From Martinezella multihospitum (GTDB lineage: Bacteria; Pseudomonadota; Alphaproteobacteria; Rhizobiales; Rhizobiaceae), in the NCBI RefSeq assembly GCF_900094585.1, contig NZ_FMAG01000001.1, positions 1 to 64,000 of the forward strand: a stretch of DNA of 64,000 nucleotides, given 5' to 3'. Below, in pieces: positions 25,502-34,479 of the stretch. The position numbers were made by a program, and so were the translations under genes. Within the stretch, counting starts at the first letter, position 1; each line of letters starts with the position of its first letter. The notes under the pieces were generated by a model that was not told the DNA's origin, did no database searches, and saw nothing but the letters and a program-made list of their open reading frames with translations.

Positions 25502-26227
25502 CGACCGCTCCTTTTGACAAATCCCGGATAGCCATTTTCATGCGAACTGTGGCGCGGCCTTTACCGAAACGTGGCCAATTGCAGACCTTTTGCAAAGAAA
25601 TGTTGACGAATGCGTTGTGCATACCCAGACGGTACGGATGAGCTGCGTTCAAGGACCGCCATTCAGCCCATGCAGGCGACAAGGCTTGGCTGCATGAGGG
25701 GCAATTCAGCCTGCCGTAAATCCGATGACTTTCGCTGCGGCCGTTCCATCGACATGGGGGAGATCAGGCTAACACTTCGCTTCATAATACTGTCGGGAGA
25801 ACTGCGATGGAAAACTAGGTCCGGGCTCGATGGTCGGCCTGAGTTCGCGGATAGCGAGTATAAGCGAGGCGGCTGTGAACATACGGTAAGAGTTGATGTT
25901 TCAGCTGCAGCTGTATGACCGAAACAGCGAATCATTCGGGGCGGATGGCGCCCTCAAAATCGCTGATTCGCCTAAATTGGATCTCATGTTCTCGCTGCAC
26001 TTATCCTGACAGCAGGTGAATTTTATCTAACATTATTAACCATGTTTTTTAAAACTATTAATTATCTATGGGTATTCGCTGAGTAAATCCAAACTCTACT
26101 TTGGAGGTATTCTTTCGATACTGTCTCATCTATCCCAGCGGTTTCCCGCCTGATTGCCAGCGAAGCATATATGTGCTTATTTTATTATATTCTGATATTT
26201 CTGAGGCATATGCGAAGGGGAATGTGA
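25502..26227. other. Long AT-rich intergenic region before the pilus operon
   Basis: No convincing gene in 726 bp; the plus-strand frame 25610-25918 has no family-like sequence and no ribosome site. It holds an 8-bp inverted repeat, GCGAATCA (25927-25934) with TGATTCGC (25964-25971), and a markedly AT-rich zone from about 26020 to 26220 directly upstream of the pilus operon, where the promoter and regulatory sites are expected. Confidence 0.6.
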
Positions 26228-26725
26228 ATGGTGAGAATGCTCTGCGGCGCCGTTCTGACTGGTATCGCAATGACCATGGCAGCATCGTCCGCGATGGCGG
26301 CCACTGCAACTGCCAATATGACGGTTACCATTACCATCCAGGCACAGTGCCTCGTCCAGAGTGCCAATAATCTCAACTTTGGCACCAACGGTGTCATCAC
26401 CAGCAATATCGACCAGGCAACCACCATCGGTGTGCAATGCACATCCGGGCAGACCTACAATGTCGGCCTGAGTGCCGGCGCTGGAGCAGGAGCGACAACA
26501 GCTGTCCGTGTCATGACGGGTCCGGCAAGTGCGACGATCAATTATGCGATCTATAGCGATGCCAACCGAACGCAGACCTGGGGCACGACCATAGGCACCG
26601 ATACTGTCTCGGGCACAGGCAATGGCGCAGTCCAGAACATAAATGTCTATGGCCGGGTTCCCCCACAGAGCACCCCAGCCGCAGGCGTTTACACCGATAC
26701 CGTGGCGGTTACCGTCACCTACTGA
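26228..26725 (+). CDS. Csu-type pilus subunit, spore coat U domain
   Basis: A 165-residue secreted pilin of the spore coat protein U (SCPU) family used in Csu/archaic chaperone-usher pili. A 25-residue signal peptide (VLTGIAMTMAASSAMA) is followed by the ANMTVTITIQAQCLVQSANNLNFG opening with its first Cys, a second Cys in IGVQCTSGQTY, and the family C-terminus YGRVPPQSTPAAGVYTDTVAVTVTY, which includes the beta-strand tail bound by the chaperone. It is the first gene of the operon, followed by the chaperone after 25 bp. It probably forms the pilus rod. Confidence 0.93.
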   Translation: MVRMLCGAVLTGIAMTMAASSAMAATATANMTVTITIQAQCLVQSANNLNFGTNGVITSNIDQATTIGVQCTSGQTYNVGLSAGAGAGATTAVRVMTGPASATINYAIYSDANRTQTWGTTIGTDTVSGTGNGAVQNINVYGRVPPQSTPAAGVYTDTVAVTVTY

Positions 26726-26750
26726 AAACTCACAGATCCAGGAGGCCGTC

Positions 26751-27470
26751 ATGCAACGCATGTTGCCATGCATTGCCGCGACTATGCTTTTGCTGCTTGG
26801 TGCTCACGGCTTGAACGCGGCATCCCTGCGAGTGGCACCCACAAGTCTTGAGCTCGCGGCGCCAGCCGCTGCCACGGTCCTGAACCTTGCCAATGACGGA
26901 GATCATCCGATCAACGTCCAGATACGCGTTTTCAAGTGGAGCCAAGCGGGTGGCATAGAAACCCTGGAACCGACCCGGGACGTCGTTGCCAGCCCGTCCG
27001 CGACGAGGATGAATCCCAATGCTCAGTATGTGGTCAGAGTGGTTCGTACGAGCAAGGCCCCTGTCAAGACGGAAGAGACCTATCGCGTCATCGTCGACGA
27101 GCTGCCGGACCCTGCCCGCGCGCGCGCCGGCACCGTCACCCTCATCATGCGCCAGTCCATTCCAGTCTTCTTCAAGCGGCCCGATGTAAAGCCTGCCGAT
27201 ATCGTCTGGAGCCTCAAACGACAGGGCAACAGCCTCTCCCTGACCGGCAAGAACAATGGCGGCAGCCGCTTCCGCCTGTCGAATGTAACCCTTGCACAGG
27301 GGGCAACGAAGGTCGGCAGCCGCAACGGGCTGGTCGGATACGTACTTGCTGGCGCTACGATGCAATGGCCGATGGGAACAGCAAAGTCCCTCACCGGCGG
27401 CATCGTAACACTCCATGGCCAGAGCGATCTTGGGCCGTTCGATGCTAAAGTCGCCGTTAATCAACGGTAG
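26751..27470 (+). CDS. csuC: Pilus assembly chaperone (Csu/FimC family)
   Basis: A 239-residue periplasmic chaperone with signal peptide (MLPCIAATMLLLLGAHGLNA). The immunoglobulin-like N-terminal domain shows SLRVAPTSLELAAPAAATVLNLAN, then VRVVRTSKAP and the conserved YRVIVDELPDP stretch; the C-terminal domain contains IPVFFKRPDVKP. It binds and caps pilin subunits and delivers them to the usher. ATG 26751 follows CAGGAGG. The gene end overlaps the usher start, so the two are translationally coupled. Confidence 0.92.
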   Translation: MQRMLPCIAATMLLLLGAHGLNAASLRVAPTSLELAAPAAATVLNLANDGDHPINVQIRVFKWSQAGGIETLEPTRDVVASPSATRMNPNAQYVVRVVRTSKAPVKTEETYRVIVDELPDPARARAGTVTLIMRQSIPVFFKRPDVKPADIVWSLKRQGNSLSLTGKNNGGSRFRLSNVTLAQGATKVGSRNGLVGYVLAGATMQWPMGTAKSLTGGIVTLHGQSDLGPFDAKVAVNQR

Positions 27471-29856
27471 TGCCGGCGCCGTTTTCATATGCATGCTTTT
27501 CTCGGTCCCGGCGCTGCGTGCTCAGGAAGTGCCCGATCTGCCGGCAAATGCAGCCACGGCGGGCCAACCGGCGCCCACGCTGGACGTCTACCTCGAAGTA
27601 TTCATCAACAATGCATCGATGAAGATGATAGGTAATTTCAAACAGCGTCCGAACGGTTCCCTCGCAGCGACCGCGGGAGAGCTGCGCGAAGTCGGCATTA
27701 AGCCGCCGGCCGGCGCCGCCGATGACAGGCTGATCGAGCTCAGCAGCTTGCCCGGCCTGTCCTATCAGGTCGACGATGAGACGCAGCGCCTCTATGTCCA
27801 GACGACGGACAAAGGGCGCGCGCCCCGCGTCATCAATGTCAGGCAGCAGCAGGAAAATGCGATCCCGGCACCCCAGGCCGGCTATGGCGCCGTCCTGAAC
27901 TATTCCCTCTACGCAAGTTCCAACGGTCTCTTCCAAGGCAATTCAAACTTGTTTCAGGGAATATCCGGATCTTTCGATGCCCGCATCTTCAGCCCGTACG
28001 GAACGCTCAGCCAGTCTTTCCTCGCCGGATATTCAGAAGGCAGCCTCGACGGCATAACCCGCCTCAACACGACCTGGAGCTATTCCGATCCAAAGAATCT
28101 CGTTACCTATCGTGCTGGCGACCTGACGACCGGCGGCCTGTCATGGACGCGACCAGTCTATTTCGGCGGCATTCAGTTTCAGCGCAATTTTGCACTACGC
28201 TCGGACCTGGTGACCGAACCGCTGCCTTCCTTTACCGGGACGGCCGCCGTTCCTTCGACACTCGACATCTATACGCAGAACGTTCGCACCTATTCCAGCG
28301 ACGTCCCCGCCGGACCATTCGAAGTGACCAACCTCCCGGTCTTTTCCGGAGGCGGGCAAGCGACCGTCGTGCTGCGCGACAGTCTCGGACGGGAAACCAC
28401 GCAGACCTTGCCCTTCTATTCCTCCAATTGGCTTCTGCGCCGGGGCCTGTTGGACTTTTCAGCCGAACTCGGCACTCCGCGTCTGAACTTCGGAACGGAT
28501 TCCAATGACTATGACGGTCGTATCATGGGCGCCGCCACCGCAAGGTACGGCCTGACCGATTGGCTGACACTGGAAGGCCACTTCGAGGGCGGCGCCGATC
28601 TTCTGAATGGCGGCGCGGGAGCCGCCTTTCCGGTCAGCTCGTTCGGGGTAGCGTCAATAGCAGGCGCAGCAAGCAAAAGCGGGTCGCGCTCCGGCGCGCT
28701 GATGAATGCCGCATTCGAGCTCAGTTACGACAGATGGGCTCTTTATGCTCGCGTGCAGCGAACCTTTGGCGATTATGACGACATAGCCTCGGTTTCCGCA
28801 CGGCCGACAACCAGCGTTGCCGGAGATGTGAGCATTCTCAGTGCTGGTGTGCCGCGAGCCATCGACCAGGTCACGCTGAGCGTGCCAACGCCACTCGATC
28901 TTTCCAGCCTCAATCTCTCCTACACCAACCTCGAAAGCGCCGACGGCACCAGGAGCAAGATCGCCGGTCTTTCCTACAGTCAGACCTTCAAGCGTGCGAC
29001 AGTCTATGCGAGCGCCTTCACCGATCTCGACGACCGAAGCAATTTCGGATTCTTTGCTGGCCTCTCCATTCCCTTCGGCGGCAACATCACGGCCAATACG
29101 GGCGTACAAGGCGGCCCCAACGGCCTCGGCGTCGTTGCCGACGTTTCCAAGTCGATGCAGCAGGAGGACGGCAGCTTCGGCTGGCGCCTGCGCACCTCCG
29201 AAGGCGAAGACACCTATCGCGAAGTGGCAATCGGCTATCGGGCTCCCTTCGCGCAGGTCGAGGCAGGCCTTCAGCAGCAGGATCATCAGACCAATGCCAC
29301 GGCTCGCGTCGATGGTGCCATAGCTGTTGCAGGTGGTGGCGTCTTTGCCACCAATAGAATCGACGATGCCTTTGCCGTCGTCGATGTCGGCGCTCCCGAT
29401 GTCGAGGTTCAGCAGCAGAACAGACCTGCCGGCAAGACCAATTCGAGCGGCCGCATCCTGGTGCCCAATCTCAACTCCTATGAACCGAATACCGTATCCA
29501 TCGATCCCAAGAACCTACCCGTCGATGCCGATGTGCCGGCGACAAAGGAAATCGTCGTGCCGGCGGACCGCAGCGGCGTCGTCGTCAAGTTCGGTGTGTC
29601 CGAAGCACCGCAAGCCGCCCTCATTACCATCAAGGACAAGAACGGGGTGCCGCTGCGTGCCGGGCTTAGCGGCACCTTACAAGGATCGAGCGAGGACTTC
29701 GTCATCGGCTATGACGGGCAGGCCTACATTCGCGGACTGCACGCAAGGAACGCGATCGACATATCGCTCGAAGATGGAACGAAGTGCCACGCCGAATTCG
29801 CCTACAAGCCGCAGCGGGGCGAACAGGTTGTCATCGATGACGTCAAGTGCCTTTGA
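27442..29856 (+). CDS. csuD: Fimbrial outer-membrane usher protein (CsuD type)
   Basis: An 804-residue usher that forms the outer-membrane pore for pilus secretion. A signal peptide (GAVFICMLFSVPALRA) is followed by the N-terminal chaperone-binding domain (LDVYLEVFINNASMKMIGNF), the 24-strand barrel with internal plug region (ARIFSPYGTLSQSFLAGYS, GPFEVTNLPVFSGGGQATVVLRDSLG) and C-terminal domains ending PQRGEQVVIDDVKCL. Length is in the usual 780-850 residue range. ATG 27442 gives a normal signal peptide; an in-frame ATG at 27415 would add nine residues. It overlaps the chaperone gene. Confidence 0.94.
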   Translation: MLKSPLINGSAGAVFICMLFSVPALRAQEVPDLPANAATAGQPAPTLDVYLEVFINNASMKMIGNFKQRPNGSLAATAGELREVGIKPPAGAADDRLIELSSLPGLSYQVDDETQRLYVQTTDKGRAPRVINVRQQQENAIPAPQAGYGAVLNYSLYASSNGLFQGNSNLFQGISGSFDARIFSPYGTLSQSFLAGYSEGSLDGITRLNTTWSYSDPKNLVTYRAGDLTTGGLSWTRPVYFGGIQFQRNFALRSDLVTEPLPSFTGTAAVPSTLDIYTQNVRTYSSDVPAGPFEVTNLPVFSGGGQATVVLRDSLGRETTQTLPFYSSNWLLRRGLLDFSAELGTPRLNFGTDSNDYDGRIMGAATARYGLTDWLTLEGHFEGGADLLNGGAGAAFPVSSFGVASIAGAASKSGSRSGALMNAAFELSYDRWALYARVQRTFGDYDDIASVSARPTTSVAGDVSILSAGVPRAIDQVTLSVPTPLDLSSLNLSYTNLESADGTRSKIAGLSYSQTFKRATVYASAFTDLDDRSNFGFFAGLSIPFGGNITANTGVQGGPNGLGVVADVSKSMQQEDGSFGWRLRTSEGEDTYREVAIGYRAPFAQVEAGLQQQDHQTNATARVDGAIAVAGGGVFATNRIDDAFAVVDVGAPDVEVQQQNRPAGKTNSSGRILVPNLNSYEPNTVSIDPKNLPVDADVPATKEIVVPADRSGVVVKFGVSEAPQAALITIKDKNGVPLRAGLSGTLQGSSEDFVIGYDGQAYIRGLHARNAIDISLEDGTKCHAEFAYKPQRGEQVVIDDVKCL

Positions 29857-29871
29857 AAGGGAGTTGAAAAG

Positions 29872-30834
29872 ATGCTGCGTTCGCTCACTCTTCTGCTCGC
29901 ACTGCTGTTGCCTTCACTATGCGCTGCGCAAAGCTGCAATTTCTCGGCAACCAATATGAACTTCGGCGCGGTCGATACCTTATCAGGCACCCCGGTCAAT
30001 TCGACATCGACCATAAGTGTAAGCTGTTCCGGCGGGCTCCTGGATCTGGGCAAGCGGCTCCTGATTTGCCCAGATATCGGCGCCGGCAGTGGTGGAGCAT
30101 CGTCGGCCGCGGCCCGCCAGATGTTGAACGGCAGCAGTTCCTTGAACTATCAGCTCTATTCCGACAACGGCCGGAGCGTGGTGTGGGGATCGAGCAGCTG
30201 GTCCTATCCGTCACGCGCACCGGTCTACGCGCTGACAATGGCCTTGCTGAATGGCTCGTTGATCGGCGCAACCGGCAGCATGACGGTCTATGGAGCCGCA
30301 CTGGGGTCTCCACCGACAGCGGTACCGGGGGCGTTTACCTCCAACTTCACATCGACCTACACCTCCTTCTATTACAGCTACAGTAGTGCGACCACCTGCT
30401 CTGCCCCCTCGGGAACGATCGGAACCGCGTCGTTCAGCGTCAATGCAAGCGTCGCCGCCAATTGCCTCGTCAGCGTCCAGAACATCGATTTCGGGACGCA
30501 GGGCGTATTGAGCACGAATGTCGATGCCACCGGTTCCGTCACGGCAACCTGCACGCCGGGCACGACTTATACGATCTCCCTGGGCGGCGGCGGCGCGAAT
30601 GCCCCACCGACGGCGCGAAAGATGGCGAAAGGGTCGGAGACCGTGACCTATGGCCTCTACAAGGATACCAGCCGATCGCAGCCCTGGGGCGATGCCAATA
30701 CGCCGGGCAGCACCGTTGCCGGAAGTGGAACGGGTAGTGCTCAACTCCTGACGGTCTATGGCCGAGTGCCACCGCAGACCACGCCATCCCCAGGCACTTA
30801 CAACGATACCGTCGTGGTGACGCTCACCTACTGA
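29872..30834 (+). CDS. csuE: Csu-type tip adhesin with two spore coat U domains
   Basis: A 320-residue secreted protein with a 19-residue signal peptide (LTLLLALLLPSLCAA) and two SCPU domains. The first begins with QSCNFSATNMNFG, and a linker rich in Thr, Tyr and Ser (TSTYTSFYYSYSSATT) leads to the second, SVAANCLVSVQNIDFG through YGRVPPQTTPSPGTYNDTVVVTLTY. Two-domain proteins at the end of Csu operons are the tip adhesins; the first domain makes contact with surfaces. ATG 29872 follows GAAAGGGAG. Its 3' end is convergent with the diguanylate cyclase gene. Confidence 0.92.
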   Translation: MLRSLTLLLALLLPSLCAAQSCNFSATNMNFGAVDTLSGTPVNSTSTISVSCSGGLLDLGKRLLICPDIGAGSGGASSAAARQMLNGSSSLNYQLYSDNGRSVVWGSSSWSYPSRAPVYALTMALLNGSLIGATGSMTVYGAALGSPPTAVPGAFTSNFTSTYTSFYYSYSSATTCSAPSGTIGTASFSVNASVAANCLVSVQNIDFGTQGVLSTNVDATGSVTATCTPGTTYTISLGGGGANAPPTARKMAKGSETVTYGLYKDTSRSQPWGDANTPGSTVAGSGTGSAQLLTVYGRVPPQTTPSPGTYNDTVVVTLTY

Positions 30835-30886
30835 CTGCGAGTTTCCAACAAGCAGTTCGGATCGAACTCGGTCATGGCGAAGTGTG

Positions 30887-32677
30887 TCAGGCCGCACTCG
30901 CGCCGCTCTGGCCGCGTCTCGAGGCGGAGATTGGCGTCTGTCCAGTCGCATTGTCGGACGAGCAGACCAAATTGCGGCCGTTACGCTTGGCTTGATAGAG
31001 CCGGTTGTCCGCGACGACGGTCAGCTTTTCCCAATTTTCGAACACGCAATGCGCGCGCCAATCGACGCCGAAGCTCGCCGTCACCTTCAAGCCATGCTCA
31101 TCGCTGACGATGGCATGCGCCAATGTTTCCCGCAATCGCTCGGCCGTCGAACGCGCCGACGCCTCGGTGACGTCGCCCATTACGACGATGAATTCCTCAC
31201 CGCCATAGCGGGCGAATAGATCGGCGTCGCGCAGGCACGGGCCTAGAATCTGCGCCGTTCTTTGCAGCACCATGTCCCCGACAGCGTGACCGTATCGATC
31301 GTTGATCGATTTGAAATGGTCGATATCGAGCATGATGATCGCGAAGCCTCGGGAGCCCGCTGTCGGGGCCGCAAGCAATTCCTCCACCGCATCCTCCAGC
31401 GCGCGCCGATTGAGAAGGCCGGTGAGCGCGTCCGTCTGGGAGAGACGTCTCAACTCCTCCGTCATTGATTTGCGCTCCATTTCCAGCCGCCGCTTGAAGC
31501 GTTGCTGTTCGCGCAGAAGGTCAAGACGCAGGAATAGCTCCCGCATTTCACGTCCGGCGTGGGGTATCGGCGGCGGCGTCGTAAGATTGCCGACGGCAAT
31601 CTCGTCGATCTGTCGCATGACGGCAAGCATCGGCCGGAAGAGCGAACGCCTGAGCACATAGGCCAACCCAATCACGACCGATACCGCCATGCCGGCAAGC
31701 AGCGCGGAGATCAGCATGGCTCTCAGGGATTTCTGCCGTACTTCGTCAAGAGAGTTCAATGCCGCGGTTTCGATGAGTTCACGCAGGTTCTCGGTCGATT
31801 TCATTCCAGGCACGTATTTCGCCGTGAACTCGCCGGGCGTGAGCGCATTGCTCGCATTCGGATCAAAGGCGATGCGCTGAGCGTAAGGCAGCGCTCCGGC
31901 AAAGTAACTCACCGTCACCTGGTCCAGCAGCCTTGCCAGAGCCTGGGATTGCAACGTAACGGGCGCATAGGTCTTCAGCAGTGCATTCACTTCGAAAAGC
32001 CGGTTCAATTCGCTGTCGAACGCTGCCCTATAGTGGGAACGGGCCTGCCCCTGCGAGGCCAGCATCATGACGACATAGGAGCCCAGCCTTCCGGCACGCT
32101 CTCTAAGTGTTCCGGCCATCGAGGTCAGCATGACTTCGGCGCCTGTTTCGGGCGCCAGTGCAATGATCGATCGGCCGGCGACATCCCGGTAATCCTGGGC
32201 GCGATCCGCTGCACGGAACATCGCCTGTATGGCGTCGGCGATCTTTGCGCCGCTGCGCTCGCCGCGTGGCAAGGCGGCCACCGCATCGACCGCCTGACGG
32301 CCGCTCTCCAACTGAGCCTTAAGCGCCATGAATGCGCTGCGCATTTCCGCGGACTGGTCTATTTCCGTTTTAAAGAGCGCTTCGAGCTTGGCGATATCCT
32401 TGTCGGTTGCTTCGCGGCTTGCTTTTAGATCGGCGGCAAATTGTGCTTGCTCAGCCTCCGAAGCGCCCATGAGACTGTTTGCAGGACCGCGCTCTCTCGA
32501 TATCGTCGCGGCTGCATGCAGCGCCGTATGAAAGCGGCCGAATTCGATTACGCCGCGCTTGTAGTTGAGATAATCCGACAGGCTGAAGGCAATCGTCGAG
32601 CCGGCCATCATCAAGCAAACCATGATAACAGCTACCGCGCCGATCCATTGTAGTTGTTGAATTTTAAGCCGTGACAA
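30887..32677 (-). CDS. Membrane-bound diguanylate cyclase (GGDEF)
   Basis: A 596-residue sensor enzyme producing cyclic di-GMP. An N-terminal membrane helix (about 10-32), a long helical periplasmic sensor region with SRERGPANSLMG and TLRERAGRLG (resembling the nitrate/nitrite-type helical bundle), and a second membrane helix (about 325-348) lead to a HAMP-like linker and a GGDEF domain. The active site is GGEEF at 492-496, and the inhibitory I-site RDAD is at 483-486, five residues upstream, so feedback control is intact. It is convergent with the pilus operon, whose output is often c-di-GMP controlled; the input signal is unknown. Confidence 0.93.
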   Translation of the reverse strand: MSRLKIQQLQWIGAVAVIMVCLMMAGSTIAFSLSDYLNYKRGVIEFGRFHTALHAAATISRERGPANSLMGASEAEQAQFAADLKASREATDKDIAKLEALFKTEIDQSAEMRSAFMALKAQLESGRQAVDAVAALPRGERSGAKIADAIQAMFRAADRAQDYRDVAGRSIIALAPETGAEVMLTSMAGTLRERAGRLGSYVVMMLASQGQARSHYRAAFDSELNRLFEVNALLKTYAPVTLQSQALARLLDQVTVSYFAGALPYAQRIAFDPNASNALTPGEFTAKYVPGMKSTENLRELIETAALNSLDEVRQKSLRAMLISALLAGMAVSVVIGLAYVLRRSLFRPMLAVMRQIDEIAVGNLTTPPPIPHAGREMRELFLRLDLLREQQRFKRRLEMERKSMTEELRRLSQTDALTGLLNRRALEDAVEELLAAPTAGSRGFAIIMLDIDHFKSINDRYGHAVGDMVLQRTAQILGPCLRDADLFARYGGEEFIVVMGDVTEASARSTAERLRETLAHAIVSDEHGLKVTASFGVDWRAHCVFENWEKLTVVADNRLYQAKRNGRNLVCSSDNATGQTPISASRRGQSGASAA

Positions 32678-32992
32678 TAAATGCTCTCCAAAACCACCGT
32701 CTATTGCGGATTACATCAGATTTGATGGAATCTTCACTTAACGAACAGACTTAATCTTTCTCATATTCTTTAAGTTCGCATATCCGAAACAATCGGCCTG
32801 ACACGACAGTCTTCCGCACGCGGCATGACAGTTTTGTCCAGCTTGAGTTACGGAATTATATTGTGGCCGGTTGACGGCGTCATGCTCCGCGCATGCGATA
32901 GGAAAGAATAGTGCCGAAAATGAGTTCGCGGCGCGTATCGCAATTGCTCGATGGCGGACCTGCTTCACCAAGCCATTCTTGCGGGGGCAAAT
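32678..32992. other. Intergenic region upstream of the diguanylate cyclase gene
   Basis: No supported gene in 315 bp. It contains the upstream region of the minus-strand diguanylate cyclase, AT-rich between about 32695 and 32790. A short plus-strand frame starting GTG near 32911 has no clear ribosome site and is not called. Confidence 0.45.
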
Positions 32993-33298
32993 CTAGTTTT
33001 GCAGAAAAATCGAAGGCATCAGGTTGGCGCGAGCCGAATAATGTGGCTGGCCGACGACATGGGATATTACCAGCGCATAGACCAGGATGGAGCCGAGTAC
33101 GATGACGATGCCGCTAATCGGAAGCCCAATTTTTGATTTGGGAGCGGGCGAGGTATCCGGCGGATTCGCGCGGACGGCCTTTCGAGTGGGTTGATCCGCC
33201 GTCGCAAGGGGAAGCTGCAGTTCCCTTTCCATGCGAGCCTGCGCATCAGGGTACTTGCCGTATCTCGCTGCGGGCCGAAACTGGATGACTTCGCCCAT
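32993..33298 (-). CDS. Hypothetical single-pass membrane protein
   Basis: A 101-residue protein without a recognised family. A soluble N-terminal part (MGEVIQFRPAARYGKYPDAQ) precedes a polar Thr/Pro/Lys linker, one strong membrane helix at about 58-80 (IGLPISGIVIVLGSILVYALVI) and a short outward tail. ATG 33298 follows GAAAGGGACCGCGTGAGAA. The opening VIQFRP is seen in many small alphaproteobacterial proteins. It is 30 bp downstream of another minus-strand small gene. Confidence 0.55.
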   Translation of the reverse strand: MGEVIQFRPAARYGKYPDAQARMERELQLPLATADQPTRKAVRANPPDTSPAPKSKIGLPISGIVIVLGSILVYALVISHVVGQPHYSARANLMPSIFLQN

Positions 33299-33328
33299 TT
33301 CTCACGCGGTCCCTTTCACCGCTTGCGG

Positions 33329-33607
33329 CTATTGGCCATTTTCCTGACTGTTGTCAGCATTGCTATAGTCGACACGAACCACGACCTTCTCCGGCCGTTG
33401 CTCGCCATGCGGAACGATCACAGTCACGATACAACGATTCTCACGCGGCTTGACGGACAGGAGGCGTCCCTTCGTCGTCGACAGAACCTGATCCACCGCA
33501 CTCGAGCAATCCTGAACATTGTAGGTGCTTTGAGTGACTTGACCTTGCCCTGCCATTGCGGAGCCTGCAATCGAAATTCCCGCAAGTATCGTTAGGACCC
33601 TGATCAT
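33329..33607 (-). CDS. Hypothetical small secreted protein
   Basis: A 92-residue protein with a signal peptide (MIRVLTILAGISIAGSAMA-G) and a small mature domain holding two cysteines (QDCSSAVDQVL, ENRCIVTVIV), possibly a disulfide. The mature part has the helix-strand pattern of small PepSY-like envelope domains, but I cannot assign it with confidence. ATG 33607 is preferred to the upstream in-frame start because it begins the signal peptide. Confidence 0.6.
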   Translation of the reverse strand: MIRVLTILAGISIAGSAMAGQGQVTQSTYNVQDCSSAVDQVLSTTKGRLLSVKPRENRCIVTVIVPHGEQRPEKVVVRVDYSNADNSQENGQ

Positions 33608-33840
33608 GCTTTCACTATACCTCAACCAAGGCAAGGAAGCGACAGCAGTTCGCAACAAACCAAGTCTATTTGCGTCATCTTTTCCGCTGTGCGGCAGAAA
33701 TCACAGAGGCTAATATCAACCGGCAGACATGGACTTTCATGGCGAATTCATGGATGGAGATGCGGCGCAGCCTGCTGCCCTCGGCAAAGATTGCGTGCCA
33801 TCGCGCCATCGAGATCAATCCGTCCGTCCCAAGGAGCGCG

Positions 33841-34398
33841 ATGCTTACTCTGGAAACCTCCCGGCTCGTACTCAGGCCTTGGCGGGATAGTGACCGCGCT
33901 CCTTTTGCAGCCGTAAACGCGGATGCGCAGGTTCGGCAATATTACTATCCGAGCCTGCTAACGGCCGCCGAGACGGATGAACTGATCGATGAAGCCAACG
34001 CGCAGCTGGCCACGGAGGGTTTTGGCTTCCTGGCCGTCGAGCGGAAAGCCGATGGCGCGCTGATTGGCGGCGCGGGTCTTTCACGCCCTGGGCCGGAAGT
34101 TCCGGGCGACTTTCCATTGGAGATCGGTTGGATTCTGGGGCATGCCTATTGGCGGCAGGGCTATGCGGCGGAAATCAGCCGATGTTGCCTGGATTTCGCG
34201 TGGCAAGAGCTGCACGCTGATTGCATGATCGGTTATACGTCAGCGATCAACACTCCCTCCCGCCGCGCAATGGAAAAGATCGGCATGATCCAAGTCGACG
34301 ATGGCGATTTCGATGATATCACCGTGCCGCCAGGCAATATTCTGCGGCCGCACGTGCTCTATCGCATCGATCGCCCCAAACAAGAAATCCATGAATGA
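33841..34398 (+). CDS. GNAT family N-acetyltransferase
   Basis: A 185-residue acetyl-CoA-dependent acetyltransferase of the RimJ/RimL type. LETSRLVLRPWRDSDRAPFAAV is the family opening, the acetyl-CoA region is IGWILGHAYWRQGYAAEISR, and the INTPSRRAMEKIGM stretch forms the C-terminal motif. ATG 33841 is chosen because AAGGAGCG lies just upstream; a longer frame starting at 33670 has no such site. Substrates of the group include ribosomal-protein N-termini, antibiotics and small amines; here it is unknown. Confidence 0.9.
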   Translation: MLTLETSRLVLRPWRDSDRAPFAAVNADAQVRQYYYPSLLTAAETDELIDEANAQLATEGFGFLAVERKADGALIGGAGLSRPGPEVPGDFPLEIGWILGHAYWRQGYAAEISRCCLDFAWQELHADCMIGYTSAINTPSRRAMEKIGMIQVDDGDFDDITVPPGNILRPHVLYRIDRPKQEIHE

Positions 34399-34479
34399 AC
34401 AGGAGTAAGCCGCGACGAAAGCTTGCGGACTGGCAATCTTGGTTCTTGCCTTACCCGTGCTCTCGCGCGAAAATTTGCC

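Noticed and set aside
25610..25918. Plus-strand 102-residue frame in the long intergenic region
   Set aside because: No ribosome site, no recognisable composition or motif, and a competing minus-strand frame of similar length.
33670..33840. Extended N-terminus for the GNAT acetyltransferase
   Set aside because: The family homology begins right at ATG 33841, which has AAGGAGCG upstream; the extension looks random.
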